Origin: Gillisia limnaea DSM 15749
Lineage (GTDB): Bacteria; Bacteroidota; Bacteroidia; Flavobacteriales; Flavobacteriaceae
NCBI RefSeq assembly: GCF_000243235.1
Contig: NZ_JH594606.1
Location: forward strand, 821,502-885,501
Length of the DNA: 64,000 nucleotides
Direction of reading: 5' to 3'
The position numbers were made by a program, and so were the translations under genes. A model generated the notes under the pieces. That model was not told the DNA's origin, made no database searches, and saw nothing but the letters and a program-made list of their open reading frames with translations. Of the stretch, positions 34,184-42,480 are shown in pieces; position 1 is the first letter of the stretch, and every line of letters starts with the position of its first letter.

Positions 34184-35413
34184 TTATTTAGAAGACTTTA
34201 CAAGGCTAAAACCTACTTGTTCCAAATCTTCCCAAAAGCCGGGATATGATTTTGAAACCACTCCTGAGTCCTCTATTTCCAATGGTACTTTTAATGCCAG
34301 TGGTGCAAAAGCCATCGCCATTCTATGATCGTTGTATGTAGCGATAGAACAATTTTTATTCAGCGTTTTTAACGGGAATAGCTGAAGGCTATCCTCTGTG
34401 ATAGTTACCCTGGCTCCCAGTTTTTCCATTTCGGTTTTTAAGGCAACCAGGCGGTCGGTTTCTTTGATTTTTAAGGTGTGTAACCCGTTTAGTTCACATT
34501 CAATGCCCAAAGCCAGACAGGTAACGGCGATGGTTTGAGCGATATCTGGAGCATTTTGAAGATTTTCAATGATACGCCGGGGTTTCTTACAAGGGCGTTT
34601 TTCCAGGATTATGGAATTCCCTTCAAACCGCGTCGCGACTCCAAAATGTTTATAAATTTCAGCGATACTGGAATCTCCCTGCAGGCTTGTTTTTCTGTAA
34701 TTTGAAAGTTTAAGATCTGCGGTTTCGCTAATTGCTGCAAGACTATAAAAATAAGAAGCAGAGCTCCAGTCCGATTCAATTTGAACCTTTTTGGATCCAA
34801 GGTTTTTCTTGGGTTGTATTTTTATTTTATTCCCTGTAAAATTGCCTTCAATCCCCAAAAAATGCAATAGTTCTAAGGTCATTTCTATGTATGGGGTGGA
34901 AGTTACCTTACCTTCCAACTGTATCTCCAGGCCTTCCGGCAAGGATGGTGCGATCAACATCAAAGCAGAAATATATTGGCTGCTGATGTTAGCCTCAACC
35001 GAAACAAAACTTTTCCTAAGTTCTTTTCCGCTTATTTTTAATGGCGGAAAGCCGTCATGTTCCAAGTAAGAAATTTCCGCACCCAGCTCTTTTAATGCTT
35101 CAACCAATAATTTTACAGGTCGTTCCTTCATTCGTTTGCTACCGGTAAGGATTACCTCACAGCCTTTTTTCGCTGCAAAATATGCCGTTAGGAACCTCAT
35201 AGCCGTTCCTGCATGATGAATATCTACAGTTCCCGAATTTCTTAGTAAAGCTTCCTGCATCACCCTGGAATCATCACTATTGGAAAGATTTTCCAGGCTG
35301 ATGCCCGGATAAAGTGCCTGCAGGATCAAAACTCTGTTGGATTCGCTTTTGGAACCGGTGATTTGTAATTCTCCTTTCAGGTGTTTTTGAGAATGGGATA
35401 GTTGAATCTTCAT
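34184..35413 (-). CDS. aroA: 3-phosphoshikimate 1-carboxyvinyltransferase (EPSP synthase)
   Basis: This 409-residue enzyme joins PEP to shikimate-3-phosphate. Motifs include ITGSKSESNR (substrate loop), DIHHAGTAMRFLTAYFA with the glyphosate-site region (here HAGTAMRF where many have NAGTALR), SSQYISALM, ESDWSSASYF and KETDRL. It ends with DHRMAMAFAPLAL. It is a little shorter than enteric AroA (about 427), as in other Bacteroidota. The upstream genes belong to the rsgA operon, separated by only 40 bp, while the other aromatic genes of the window are in a distinct operon at 38.2-42.2 kb. Confidence 0.95.
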   Translation of the reverse strand: MKIQLSHSQKHLKGELQITGSKSESNRVLILQALYPGISLENLSNSDDSRVMQEALLRNSGTVDIHHAGTAMRFLTAYFAAKKGCEVILTGSKRMKERPVKLLVEALKELGAEISYLEHDGFPPLKISGKELRKSFVSVEANISSQYISALMLIAPSLPEGLEIQLEGKVTSTPYIEMTLELLHFLGIEGNFTGNKIKIQPKKNLGSKKVQIESDWSSASYFYSLAAISETADLKLSNYRKTSLQGDSSIAEIYKHFGVATRFEGNSIILEKRPCKKPRRIIENLQNAPDIAQTIAVTCLALGIECELNGLHTLKIKETDRLVALKTEMEKLGARVTITEDSLQLFPLKTLNKNCSIATYNDHRMAMAFAPLALKVPLEIEDSGVVSKSYPGFWEDLEQVGFSLVKSSK

Positions 35414-35453
35414 TTTATAAACTTCGGATTAAATCTTTTAAAATAAACAACCT

Positions 35454-35720
35454 TTAGCGGTCTCTTTCTTCCTTTTTTATCTTAGAACTAAACTGGCCGT
35501 AAGAAATAATAAATCCGTAAACCAGGGAAGCAAGAATAGTTCCCAGTACAAATTGAACCCAATTTCCGTCGCCGAGTTTAGCTTCAAAAAACTTCGAGAA
35601 TTGAAATCCGCCGTATTCAAATAACATGGAAATAAAGTGATAAATAATGGCAAATGCAATCCCCATTCCAACCACCGATTTCCAAAACGCTTTGTCTTTA
35701 ACTATTCGTTTAAAAGCCAT
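35454..35720 (-). CDS. Small two-helix membrane protein
   Basis: This 88-residue protein has two hydrophobic segments (about 17-35, VGMGIAFAIIYHFISML, and 54-74, FVLGTILASLVYGFIISYG) and a charged, basic C-terminus (KIKKEERDR). It has no signal peptide. It stands between the mazG-like gene (stop and start adjoin) and aroA in an operon of housekeeping genes. A conserved hypothetical of Flavobacteriia is the best description; function unknown. Confidence 0.75.
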   Translation of the reverse strand: MAFKRIVKDKAFWKSVVGMGIAFAIIYHFISMLFEYGGFQFSKFFEAKLGDGNWVQFVLGTILASLVYGFIISYGQFSSKIKKEERDR

Positions 35721-36047
35721 TTATTTAAGTTTTTCATTGTTTTGATGACGATCATGATCCCTTTTGGTTTTCAAATCCAGTTTCTTATCAAAGGATTTTT
35801 GAAGGTCTATACCGGTTTGATTTGCGAGGCAAAGCACCACGAAAACCACATCTGCGAGTTCTTCACCCAGATCTTTATCCTTATCGCTTTCTTTTTCACT
35901 TTGTTCGCCATAACGGCGTGCAATGATGCGGGCCACTTCTCCTACTTCCTCTGTGAGTTGCGCCATATTGGTGAGTTCGTTAAAATACCGAACTCCGTGC
36001 GATTTTATCCATTCATCTACTGCAAGCTGTGAATTTTGAATATCCAT
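35721..36047 (-). CDS. MazG-like nucleotide pyrophosphohydrolase
   Basis: This 108-residue all-alpha NTP pyrophosphohydrolase has the metal-binding helix pair LTEEVGEVARIIAR (EExxE type) and LGEELADVVFVVLCLANQTGIDLQKSF (ExxD). It belongs to the short MazG-like branch that hydrolyses nucleoside triphosphates to monophosphates, a house-cleaning role. It overlaps the dtd stop by one base, so the two are translationally coupled. The C-terminal RDHDRHQNNEK tail is polar and probably disordered. Confidence 0.9.
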   Translation of the reverse strand: MDIQNSQLAVDEWIKSHGVRYFNELTNMAQLTEEVGEVARIIARRYGEQSEKESDKDKDLGEELADVVFVVLCLANQTGIDLQKSFDKKLDLKTKRDHDRHQNNEKLK

Positions 36048-36499
36048 TATTCCCTGTTTTTTGAATCGATTAAAATTGTGACCGGGCCATCATTTAAAAG
36101 AGAAACCTTCATATCTGCCCCAAAAATTCCGGTTTTTATAGGTTTTCCAAGCAACTTCTCAAGATGTTTATTGAATTCCTCGTACAAAGGAATGGCAATC
36201 TCCGGTTTTGCTGCTTTTATATAACCTGGCCTGTTGCCTTTTTTCGTGCTGGCGTGAAGCGTAAATTGACTTATCACTAAAACCTCGCCGTCAATATCCT
36301 GCAAAGAAAGGTTCATCACCTTCTTTTCATTATTAAAAATGCGCATTTTCAGGACCTTATTACACAGCCAGTCAATATCTTCAAATGTGTCTGCCTCTTC
36401 TATACCTAAAAATACCAGAAGCCCGGTGTTAATAGCACCGTTAACGCTCCCTTTTACCCTAACAGAAGCTTCTGATACCCTCTGTAAAACTATTCTCAT
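36047..36499 (-). CDS. dtd: D-aminoacyl-tRNA deacylase
   Basis: This 150-residue enzyme removes D-amino acids (and Gly from tRNA-Ala) from mischarged tRNAs. It shows the defining motifs LVISQFTLHASTKKGNRPGY (SQFTL, about residues 78-97) and the NDGPVTILID end (GP motif), as well as the N-terminal MRIVLQRVSEASV. It overlaps rsgA by four bases (ATGA), which indicates coupling. It is likely a cytoplasmic homodimer. Confidence 0.96.
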   Translation of the reverse strand: MRIVLQRVSEASVRVKGSVNGAINTGLLVFLGIEEADTFEDIDWLCNKVLKMRIFNNEKKVMNLSLQDIDGEVLVISQFTLHASTKKGNRPGYIKAAKPEIAIPLYEEFNKHLEKLLGKPIKTGIFGADMKVSLLNDGPVTILIDSKNRE

Positions 36500-37452
36500 T
36501 TTTCGTCTTCGTAATTATCTATTCTGTATTGCTGCTCGTCTTCTCCCTTGATTATCTGCAAATAACTTTTGTACCTGGACCAGGCAACCTTTCCATCTTC
36601 CAATGCATCTTTTACGGCACATTTTGGCTCTTCCAGATGTAAACAATTATAATATTTACATTGATCTTTTAAAGCAAAAAATTCAGGGAAATAATTCGCC
36701 AGTTCTTCCTTCTCTATCTCAACTACTCCAAATCCCTTTATTCCAGGAGTATCGATTATTCGCGCATCAAAACTCAAATCATACATCTCTGCAAAGGTAG
36801 TGGTATGTTGCCCCTGTTTGGATTGGGTACTTATCTTGGAGGTCTTCAGGTCAAGGGTAGGTTCCAGCGCGTTTATCAAGGTAGATTTTCCTGTACCGCT
36901 ATGGCCGGATATCATGGAGGTTTTTCCGGTCATCATCTCCTTAACCTTATCTATATTTTTTCCGGTTAATGCCGAAATTCCCAGGCATTCATACCCTATT
37001 TCACGATAAAGTGCTGCCAAAAATTTGATCTCTGCCAGCTCATCTTCATTGAAAATATCAATTTTATTGAAGAGCAGCACCGTTTTGATGTGATATGCTT
37101 CGGCAGTAATTAGAAACCGATCTATAAATGTGGTGAATGTTGGCGGATTATTAAGCGTTACCAGTAAAAATGCCTGGTCTATATTTGATGCAATGATGTG
37201 AGTTTGTTTGGATAGATTTACAGATTTACGAATTATGTAATTATCCCGGTCTTCAATTTCCTTTATAACTCCTTTCACATCCTCCAGGCCTTCCTCCAAA
37301 TCAAATTTCACCCGGTCTCCCACCGCCACCGGATTGGTGCTTTTAATACCTTTAAGTCTAAATTTTCCTTTTATCCGGCAGTTGTAAACCTCCCCATCCT
37401 CAGCTTTTACCTGGTACCAACTTCCTGTAGATTTATAAACTAAGCCCTTCAT
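36496..37452 (-). CDS. rsgA: Ribosome small-subunit-dependent GTPase RsgA
   Basis: This 318-residue circularly permuted GTPase helps mature the 30S subunit. In order: an OB fold (1-80, YNCRIKGKFRLKG), G4 LLFNKIDI, G1 GHSGTGKST at about residue 184, G3 DTPGIKGFG, and a C-terminal zinc finger made of C/C-H/C (QCKYYNCLHLEEPKC). It is the first gene of the minus-strand operon rsgA-dtd-mazG-like-membrane protein-aroA. The opposite-strand secreted-protein gene begins 77 bp away. Confidence 0.96.
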   Translation of the reverse strand: MKGLVYKSTGSWYQVKAEDGEVYNCRIKGKFRLKGIKSTNPVAVGDRVKFDLEEGLEDVKGVIKEIEDRDNYIIRKSVNLSKQTHIIASNIDQAFLLVTLNNPPTFTTFIDRFLITAEAYHIKTVLLFNKIDIFNEDELAEIKFLAALYREIGYECLGISALTGKNIDKVKEMMTGKTSMISGHSGTGKSTLINALEPTLDLKTSKISTQSKQGQHTTTFAEMYDLSFDARIIDTPGIKGFGVVEIEKEELANYFPEFFALKDQCKYYNCLHLEEPKCAVKDALEDGKVAWSRYKSYLQIIKGEDEQQYRIDNYEDEK

Positions 37453-37493
37453 TATTTGTATTAAATATTAATTAAATCTTAAAAACTTTAACA

Positions 37494-37501
37494 TATATTT
37501 G
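37494..37501 (+). promoter_or_regulatory. TATATTTG -7 box upstream of the secreted protein gene
   Basis: This perfect TAnnTTTG lies 27 bp before the ATG at 37529. No TTG is found at the usual distance upstream, so the promoter is only half supported. Confidence 0.35.
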
Positions 37502-37528
37502 ATCTATAAACTAAAACTATCAATCTTT

Positions 37529-38176
37529 ATGAACAAATTTACATTTAAATTATTGGTTCTATCCATGCTTCTGTTAACAGGATATAGTACCACGGCTCAA
37601 ACCAATCTTTATGAGCACGCCAATTTTGAAGCTATTGCCAGAGATCATCAGGTTATCGCCATTTTACCATTTGCTGCAAAGGTAAGCTTACGCCCTAAAC
37701 AAATGAAAGAAATCACCCCTCAACAATTAAAAGAAATGGAAACCGGAGAAGGACTTTCCATTCAATCTTCTATGTACACCTGGTTTTTACAACGCAAAAA
37801 AAGAGGTGATCTATTGGTAAATGTGCAAGATCCTAAAAAGACAAACGCAATTTTGCTCTCCAACGAAATTGACAATTTAGCTCTTTTTACTCCGGAAGCA
37901 CTTGCAAAACTCCTTGAAGTAGATGCCGTGATCACAGGAAATTTCGAGACTGACAAACCAATGTCCGATGGCGCTTCCATAGCCCTGGGGTTGCTCGTAG
38001 GCTTTTGGGGAAGTACCAATGCAGCTACCATCAATATGAGCGTAAACAACGGCGTAGATGGAGAACTCCTTTGGAACTATAATAAAAGAGTTTCAGGAAG
38101 TTTGGGCAGCAACACAGATTCTCTTATAAACATCCTTATGAGAAAAGCTTCCAGAAGATTGGCCTATACAAAATAG
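37529..38176 (+). CDS. Secreted protein of unknown function
   Basis: This protein has 215 residues counting from the ATG at 37529 (MNKFTFKLLVLSMLLLTGYS); the TTG ten codons upstream would spoil the signal peptide. The signal is cleaved after about TTAQT. The mature part is globular: QVIAILPFAAKVSLRPKQMKEI, then a Leu-rich helix VDAVITGNFETDKPMSDGASIALGLLVG, then a beta segment NNGVDGELLWNYNKRVSGS. It resembles periplasmic lipoprotein-like proteins that carry a GNA1162/CsgG-like fold. It stands alone with its own promoter and a shared terminator. Confidence 0.8.
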   Translation: MNKFTFKLLVLSMLLLTGYSTTAQTNLYEHANFEAIARDHQVIAILPFAAKVSLRPKQMKEITPQQLKEMETGEGLSIQSSMYTWFLQRKKRGDLLVNVQDPKKTNAILLSNEIDNLALFTPEALAKLLEVDAVITGNFETDKPMSDGASIALGLLVGFWGSTNAATINMSVNNGVDGELLWNYNKRVSGSLGSNTDSLINILMRKASRRLAYTK

Positions 38177-38197
38177 CATAAATCCGTATTTTAATTA

Positions 38198-38237
38198 ATA
38201 AGCTCGCACTATAAATTTGATGATAGTGCGAGCTTAT
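38198..38237. terminator. Bidirectional terminator between convergent genes
   Basis: The 15-bp stem ATAAGCTCGCACTAT/ATAGTGCGAGCTTAT lies between the plus-strand secreted-protein gene and the stop of the aromatic operon, followed on each side by T/A-rich DNA. Confidence 0.8.
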
Positions 38238-38240
38238 ATT

Positions 38241-39326
38241 TTATTTGGCTTTCATCACCTTTTCCTGATGATTGATAGATTCCTGGTGAACGGCTTTAAA
38301 AAGACGCAGTATAAATTCTTCACTCAACCCAACCTGTTCTCCTTCCAGCACCATGTTACCAAGGATCTCATTCCATCGTTTGGTTTGTAAAACCGAAACA
38401 TTCTGGTCTTTTTTCACCTTTCCTATTTCATCTGAAATTCTCATTCTTTTTGCTAAAAGATCTATAAGATGATTATCCGCCACGTCTATTTGCGCTCTTA
38501 AATTATTTAGCTTATTCTGAAAATCGACACTTTCAGAAATTTCTTTTCTAATTTTTAGATCTTTCATAAACTGGATCAATGTTGCAGGGGTGATTTGCTG
38601 TGCAGCATCGCTCCAGGCATTATCGGGATCGTGATGGGTTTCCACCATCAATCCGTCGTAATTTAAATCCAATGCGGTTTGACAGAGATCAAAAATAATA
38701 TCGCGTCTTCCGGCAATGTGGGAAGGATCCAGTATTAAAGGAAGATCCGGAAAACGGTTTTGCAGGTCTATAGGAATTTGCCATTCCGGATTGTTCCTGT
38801 ATTTCGTTTTTTCATAGGCTGAAAATCCGCGGTGTATCACACCAAGATTCTTGATATCGGCAGTATAAAGCCGCTCTACAGCTCCCAACCAAAGTGAAAG
38901 ATCTGGGTTTACCGGGTTTTTGACTAGGACGGTCTTATTGGTTCCTTTAAGCGCATCTGCAATTTCCTGAATTATAAATGGAGAAACCGTAGTTCGTGCT
39001 CCAATCCACAATATATCCACATCATTCTCCAATGCCAGCTCCACGTGATTAGGATTGGCAACTTCTGTGGTGGTCAACAATCCGGTTTCCTCTTTGGCGG
39101 TTTTCATCCATTTTAAACCAAGTGCTCCTACTCCTTCAAAATTTCCCGGGCGGGTTCTTGGTTTCCAAATTCCGGCACGCAATACACTCACATCGCTGTC
39201 TTTTAATTGTTTTGCGATCTTCACCACTTGTTCTTCGGTTTCGGCACTACAAGGGCCAGCTATTACCAAAGGATGATCCAAATTGAATTCATCCAACCAG
39301 TTTCTAAGTTCTTTCTTGTTTTCCAT
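38241..39326 (-). CDS. aroF: Bifunctional DAHP synthase / chorismate mutase
   Basis: This 361-residue fusion begins with DAHP synthase (about 1-265): VIAGPCSAETEEQ, RAGIWKPRTRPGNFEG, VKNPVNPDLSLWLGA, IHRGFSAYEKTKYRN and LILDPSHIAGRRD, the KDO8P-synthase-like type. An AroQ chorismate mutase (about 275-355) follows, with LRAQIDVADNHLIDLLAKRM. It supplies both the entry step and the branch-point step to Phe and Tyr. The mutase tail may sense prephenate, giving feedback control. It is the last gene of the pheA operon, 22 bp from tyrA, and ends at a shared terminator. The symbol follows common annotation; aroG is also used. Confidence 0.92.
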   Translation of the reverse strand: MENKKELRNWLDEFNLDHPLVIAGPCSAETEEQVVKIAKQLKDSDVSVLRAGIWKPRTRPGNFEGVGALGLKWMKTAKEETGLLTTTEVANPNHVELALENDVDILWIGARTTVSPFIIQEIADALKGTNKTVLVKNPVNPDLSLWLGAVERLYTADIKNLGVIHRGFSAYEKTKYRNNPEWQIPIDLQNRFPDLPLILDPSHIAGRRDIIFDLCQTALDLNYDGLMVETHHDPDNAWSDAAQQITPATLIQFMKDLKIRKEISESVDFQNKLNNLRAQIDVADNHLIDLLAKRMRISDEIGKVKKDQNVSVLQTKRWNEILGNMVLEGEQVGLSEEFILRLFKAVHQESINHQEKVMKAK

Positions 39327-39348
39327 GTTCTTCGATTTAATCTTAGTA

Positions 39349-40197
39349 TTAATTTATTCCGTTTAAAATTGATTTTATATGATTGGTTTTTTCCATTTCC
39401 CTGTAAACCTCTTCAAAATTATTTTCTTCCATCAGGCTTTTGAATTGATTTAGATTGCTGATATATTCCGTGAGGGTTTCCAGTATATTCTCCCTGTTTT
39501 GCTGAAAAATGGGCGTCCACATCGCAGGAGAACTTTTTGCCAGTCGTACGGTTGAAGCAAATCCGCTGCCCGCCATATCAAATATATCACGCTCATTCCT
39601 TTCCTTCTCCAAAACCGTTTTCCCCAGCATAAAGGAACTTATGTGTGACAAATGCGATACATAGGCTATATGTTTATCGTGCGATTTTGCATCCATATAA
39701 CGAATTCGCATCCCCAAATGCCTGAAAATTTCCAGGGCTTTTTCCTGTAATTTGAAAGCCGTTTTTTCCACCTCACATATAATCATCGTTTTATTTCGGT
39801 ACAATTCTGAAATTGCTGCTTCAGGTCCAGAAAACTCAGTTCCGGAAATAGGATGGGCTGCAAGGAAATTCCGCCGTTTTAGATGCGTTGCAACCGCAGT
39901 ACAAATTTTCTCCTTAGTAGAACCTGCATCAATCACCAGCGTATGGTCCCCAATTTTATCCAACACTTTCTTTAATAAACCTATTCCCACATCCACCGGA
40001 ACAGCAATAATCACCAGGTCTGAATCGACAACATCCTCCAGTTCTCCGCTTTCATCTATAAGACCCAATTCCATGGCTTTTTCCAGATGTTCTTTGCAAT
40101 TGTCTATGCCAACAATTTTTGATTGCGGATAAAATGCTTTAAGATCCAGTGCAAAAGAGCCTCCTATTAATCCTATTCCTATGATATGTATATTCAT
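39349..40197 (-). CDS. tyrA: Prephenate dehydrogenase
   Basis: This 282-residue enzyme is NAD(P)-dependent and makes 4-hydroxyphenylpyruvate for tyrosine. The Rossmann motif IHIIGIGLIGGSFALDLK is at the start, and VIDAGSTKEKIC and AAHPISGTEFSGPEAA mark the active site. HIAYVSHLSHISSFMLGKTV and the final helix complete the family. There is no ACT domain, so it is unlikely to be inhibited by tyrosine through one. It overlaps the aminotransferase gene by four bases. Confidence 0.95.
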   Translation of the reverse strand: MNIHIIGIGLIGGSFALDLKAFYPQSKIVGIDNCKEHLEKAMELGLIDESGELEDVVDSDLVIIAVPVDVGIGLLKKVLDKIGDHTLVIDAGSTKEKICTAVATHLKRRNFLAAHPISGTEFSGPEAAISELYRNKTMIICEVEKTAFKLQEKALEIFRHLGMRIRYMDAKSHDKHIAYVSHLSHISSFMLGKTVLEKERNERDIFDMAGSGFASTVRLAKSSPAMWTPIFQQNRENILETLTEYISNLNQFKSLMEENNFEEVYREMEKTNHIKSILNGIN

Positions 40198-41342
40198 CTA
40201 TCTATTCTTTGAATTGCACGATCAATGACATCCCCGGTTGCGCAAAGGGAAAATCGCACATATCCTTCCCCCTGATCACCAAAAATGAAACCCGGGGCGA
40301 TGAAAATACTGTGGGTGTATAATAAATTATTCACGAAACCTTCTGAAGTTTCCCCTTCAGGTACTTTTGCCCAAACAAACATCCCGGATTGATCCTTGCC
40401 AGGCATACAACCCAGTGCTTTTGCGAGCTTCAGGATTTTTTGCTTTCTCCCGGCGTAAATCTTGTTAAGGGAAGTAAACCAGCTTGCAGGTAACCGCAAT
40501 GCAGCAGAAGCTCCTGCCTGCAGCGGGTAAAACATCCCGCTATCCAGATTGGTCTTCACTTTTAAAATAGTGTTCAGGTTTTTTTCATTTCCGCAAACCA
40601 TTCCAACTCTCCATCCGGCCATATTAAAACTCTTACTTAGAGAATTCAGTTCCAAAACCACCTCTTTGGCTCCTTCAGCTTCCAAAATGCTCCTTGGAGA
40701 ATCATTCAGGATAAAACTGTACGGATTATCATTCACGATAAGGATCTTATTCCTTCTGGCAAAAGCGACCAATTCTTCAAAAATCGTCTCATTTGCTGAA
40801 GCTCCTGTAGGCATATGAGGGTAATTCACCCACATAAGCTTTACTTTACTTAGATCTCTGCTTTCAATTTCTTCCAAATCCGGGCTCCAGTTGGTTTCCT
40901 CTTTCAAATTATAATAAACAGGTTTTGCCCCAACCAGGTTGGTCACCGAAGTATAGGTAGGATATCCGGGATTTGGAATTAAAACCTCATCGCCCTCATT
41001 TAAAAAAGCCATCGAAATATGCGTGATCCCTTCTTTACTTCCCATGAGAGGAACGATCTCTGTTTCTGCATTTAGGTCTACGCGGTAATGATTCTTATAA
41101 AATTCCTTAATGGCGTTCCTAAAATCCAGGGTTCCTCTATACGGCTGATATTGATGTGCACCGGTATTGGTGAGTGCCAGGTTTAAAGCCTCTATTACCT
41201 GAGGCGGGGGAGGCAAATCCGGGCTACCAATCCCAAGGTTTATAATATCCTTTCCGCTTGCTGCAAGCGAACGCACTTCCTGTAGTTTTGTAGAAAAATA
41301 GTACTCCTGTACTTTATTTAATCTGTTTGCCTGCTCGATCAT
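40194..41342 (-). CDS. Class I/II aminotransferase, probably aromatic
   Basis: This 382-residue PLP enzyme is of the aspartate/aromatic aminotransferase superfamily. It shows NLGIGSPDLPPPP at the N-terminus, the MGSKEGI and PNPGYPTY segments, VNYPHMPTGA, NDNPYSF, and the Schiff-base Lys in ELNSLSKSFNMAGWRVG (about 232). It ends in RFSLCATGD with the substrate Arg. Its place between pheA and tyrA makes transamination of phenylpyruvate and 4-hydroxyphenylpyruvate the natural job. It overlaps pheA by four bases. Confidence 0.92.
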   Translation of the reverse strand: MIEQANRLNKVQEYYFSTKLQEVRSLAASGKDIINLGIGSPDLPPPPQVIEALNLALTNTGAHQYQPYRGTLDFRNAIKEFYKNHYRVDLNAETEIVPLMGSKEGITHISMAFLNEGDEVLIPNPGYPTYTSVTNLVGAKPVYYNLKEETNWSPDLEEIESRDLSKVKLMWVNYPHMPTGASANETIFEELVAFARRNKILIVNDNPYSFILNDSPRSILEAEGAKEVVLELNSLSKSFNMAGWRVGMVCGNEKNLNTILKVKTNLDSGMFYPLQAGASAALRLPASWFTSLNKIYAGRKQKILKLAKALGCMPGKDQSGMFVWAKVPEGETSEGFVNNLLYTHSIFIAPGFIFGDQGEGYVRFSLCATGDVIDRAIQRIDR

Positions 41343-42163
41343 AATCTGTTTTTATAAGTTCCCAACACGTGTAATTGTTCTGTCATAACCTCAAGGATTT
41401 TCATCGCTTTTAGAAATTCTGAATGATTTTCAAAGGTTACATCCACAAAAAATGAATATTTCCAGGGCGCTTCAATAATTGGCATACTCTGAATTTTAGT
41501 CATATCCATATCAAAATCCCTGATGATGTTCAATACCGAAACCAAACTTCCCCGCTTGCTTTCCAGTTCAAACTTCAACGAGGCTTTATCGAGCTTATCC
41601 CCATTTGGTTCTTTCATTTTTTTACTGATGATCAAAAACCGGGTGGCATTGCTTTTTTTGGTATGTATTTCCTCTGCCAGTATTTCCAGTCCAAATAATT
41701 TTGCTGCAGCGGTACTGGCAACAGCAGCCACATGTTTTAAACCATTTTGTGATATTCTTTTTGCCACCTCAGCAGTATCCGTATCTTCAATAAGTTTTAT
41801 ATGGGGATATCCCTTGAAAAATTCCTTGCACTGCAACAATGCCATTGGATGCGAATAAACTTTCTTAATAGTTGCAATACTTTGGCCGGGCAGTGCCATT
41901 AAATTCATATTGATAGGAATGTAATGTTCTCCTACGATCTTCAAATTATTCTCATCGATTAAAGCGTAGTTCGGCAAAATGGAACCTGCGATAGAATTCT
42001 CGATCGCCATGACCGCCTCCTCACATTCACCTTTCACGAGGCTGTCTACAAGCTCCCTGAAAGACATGAATTCCAGAACTCCCACATTTTCCCCATAGAA
42101 TTCCTGGGCCACCAAATGATGAAATGAACCTTGAGCTCCCTGAATTCCTATAATTTTTTCCAT
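41339..42163 (-). CDS. pheA: Prephenate dehydratase
   Basis: This protein has 274 residues from the ATG at 42163 (MEKIIGIQGAQGSFHHLVA). The dehydratase domain includes AVMAIENSIAGSI, IKKVYSHPMALLQC and NATRFLII (TRF motif, about 170-180). An ACT regulatory domain follows with KRGSLVSVLNIIRDF, ending in IEAPWKYSFFVDV, the site for phenylalanine feedback. An upstream in-frame start at 42226 would add 21 residues read through the attenuator hairpin and is not used. It leads the operon pheA-aminotransferase-tyrA-aroF, and both feedback and attenuation are predicted. Confidence 0.95.
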   Translation of the reverse strand: MEKIIGIQGAQGSFHHLVAQEFYGENVGVLEFMSFRELVDSLVKGECEEAVMAIENSIAGSILPNYALIDENNLKIVGEHYIPINMNLMALPGQSIATIKKVYSHPMALLQCKEFFKGYPHIKLIEDTDTAEVAKRISQNGLKHVAAVASTAAAKLFGLEILAEEIHTKKSNATRFLIISKKMKEPNGDKLDKASLKFELESKRGSLVSVLNIIRDFDMDMTKIQSMPIIEAPWKYSFFVDVTFENHSEFLKAMKILEVMTEQLHVLGTYKNRL

Positions 42164-42178
42164 TTTAAAATTTTTAAT

Positions 42179-42209
42179 AAAAAAAATCCCGATGTTGCCA
42201 TCGGGATTT
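42179..42209 (-). terminator. Attenuator terminator of the pheA operon
   Basis: Minus-strand RNA forms an 11-bp stem (42209-42199 with 42194-42184) closed by a GCAA tetraloop, with an eight-U tract (42186-42179). The U-tract ends 15 nt before the pheA ATG, so it can only act as a conditional stop within the leader. The 5' arm contains UCCCGAU, complementary to AUCGGGA inside the leader peptide coding region (42248-42242). Confidence 0.85.
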
Positions 42210-42230
42210 GAAATATAATTTTTCATTTAA

Positions 42231-42308
42231 TTACATGCCGCTCCCGATTCTATCTCTGTAATAGAAATAAAAGTAATAGAATGCGTTCCAGGTAAATAAA
42301 TTGATCAT
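42231..42308 (-). CDS. Aromatic leader peptide controlling pheA (attenuation)
   Basis: This short ORF of 25 codons has a purine-rich AAAAAGG six to twelve bases ahead of its ATG. Residues 10-17 are FYYFYFYY, and there is another Phe at 5 and a Trp at 7, so 9 of 25 residues are Phe or Tyr. The stop lies 22 nt before the terminator stem. Codons 20-23 hold the AUCGGGA segment that can pair with the terminator's 5' arm. A ribosome held at Phe/Tyr codons would leave this segment free to form the antiterminator. A ribosome reaching the stop would cover it and allow termination. Confidence 0.87.
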   Translation of the reverse strand: MINLFTWNAFYYFYFYYRDRIGSGM

Positions 42309-42377
42309 TGTTCCTTTTTGTATTTCGCTAATGTAGAATTTAATTTTAAAAATCAGCAAAAAAATTTTGTTTTTTAT

Positions 42378-42393
42378 ACGAAACCGATTTCGT
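42378..42393. promoter_or_regulatory. Operator-like inverted repeat between pheA leader and gldA
   Basis: ACGAAACCGATTTCGT has perfect 6-bp arms (ACGAAA/TTTCGT) with a 4-bp centre, the look of a dimeric repressor site (LacI-type operators are similar). It lies 70 bp upstream of the leader ATG and 88 bp upstream of gldA. No regulator is encoded nearby. Confidence 0.4.
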
Positions 42394-42480
42394 TAAAACT
42401 TAGTTTTATAGGCTAAAGAGTTTCAAAAAACCCTGACAAGCTTAACAAAATTTATCATTACTTTTAAAAAAACTTTTGCT

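Noticed and set aside
42164..42226. N-terminal extension of pheA by 21 codons
   Set aside because: The extension is read through the attenuator stem and U-tract; homologues begin at MEKIIGIQG-like sequence.
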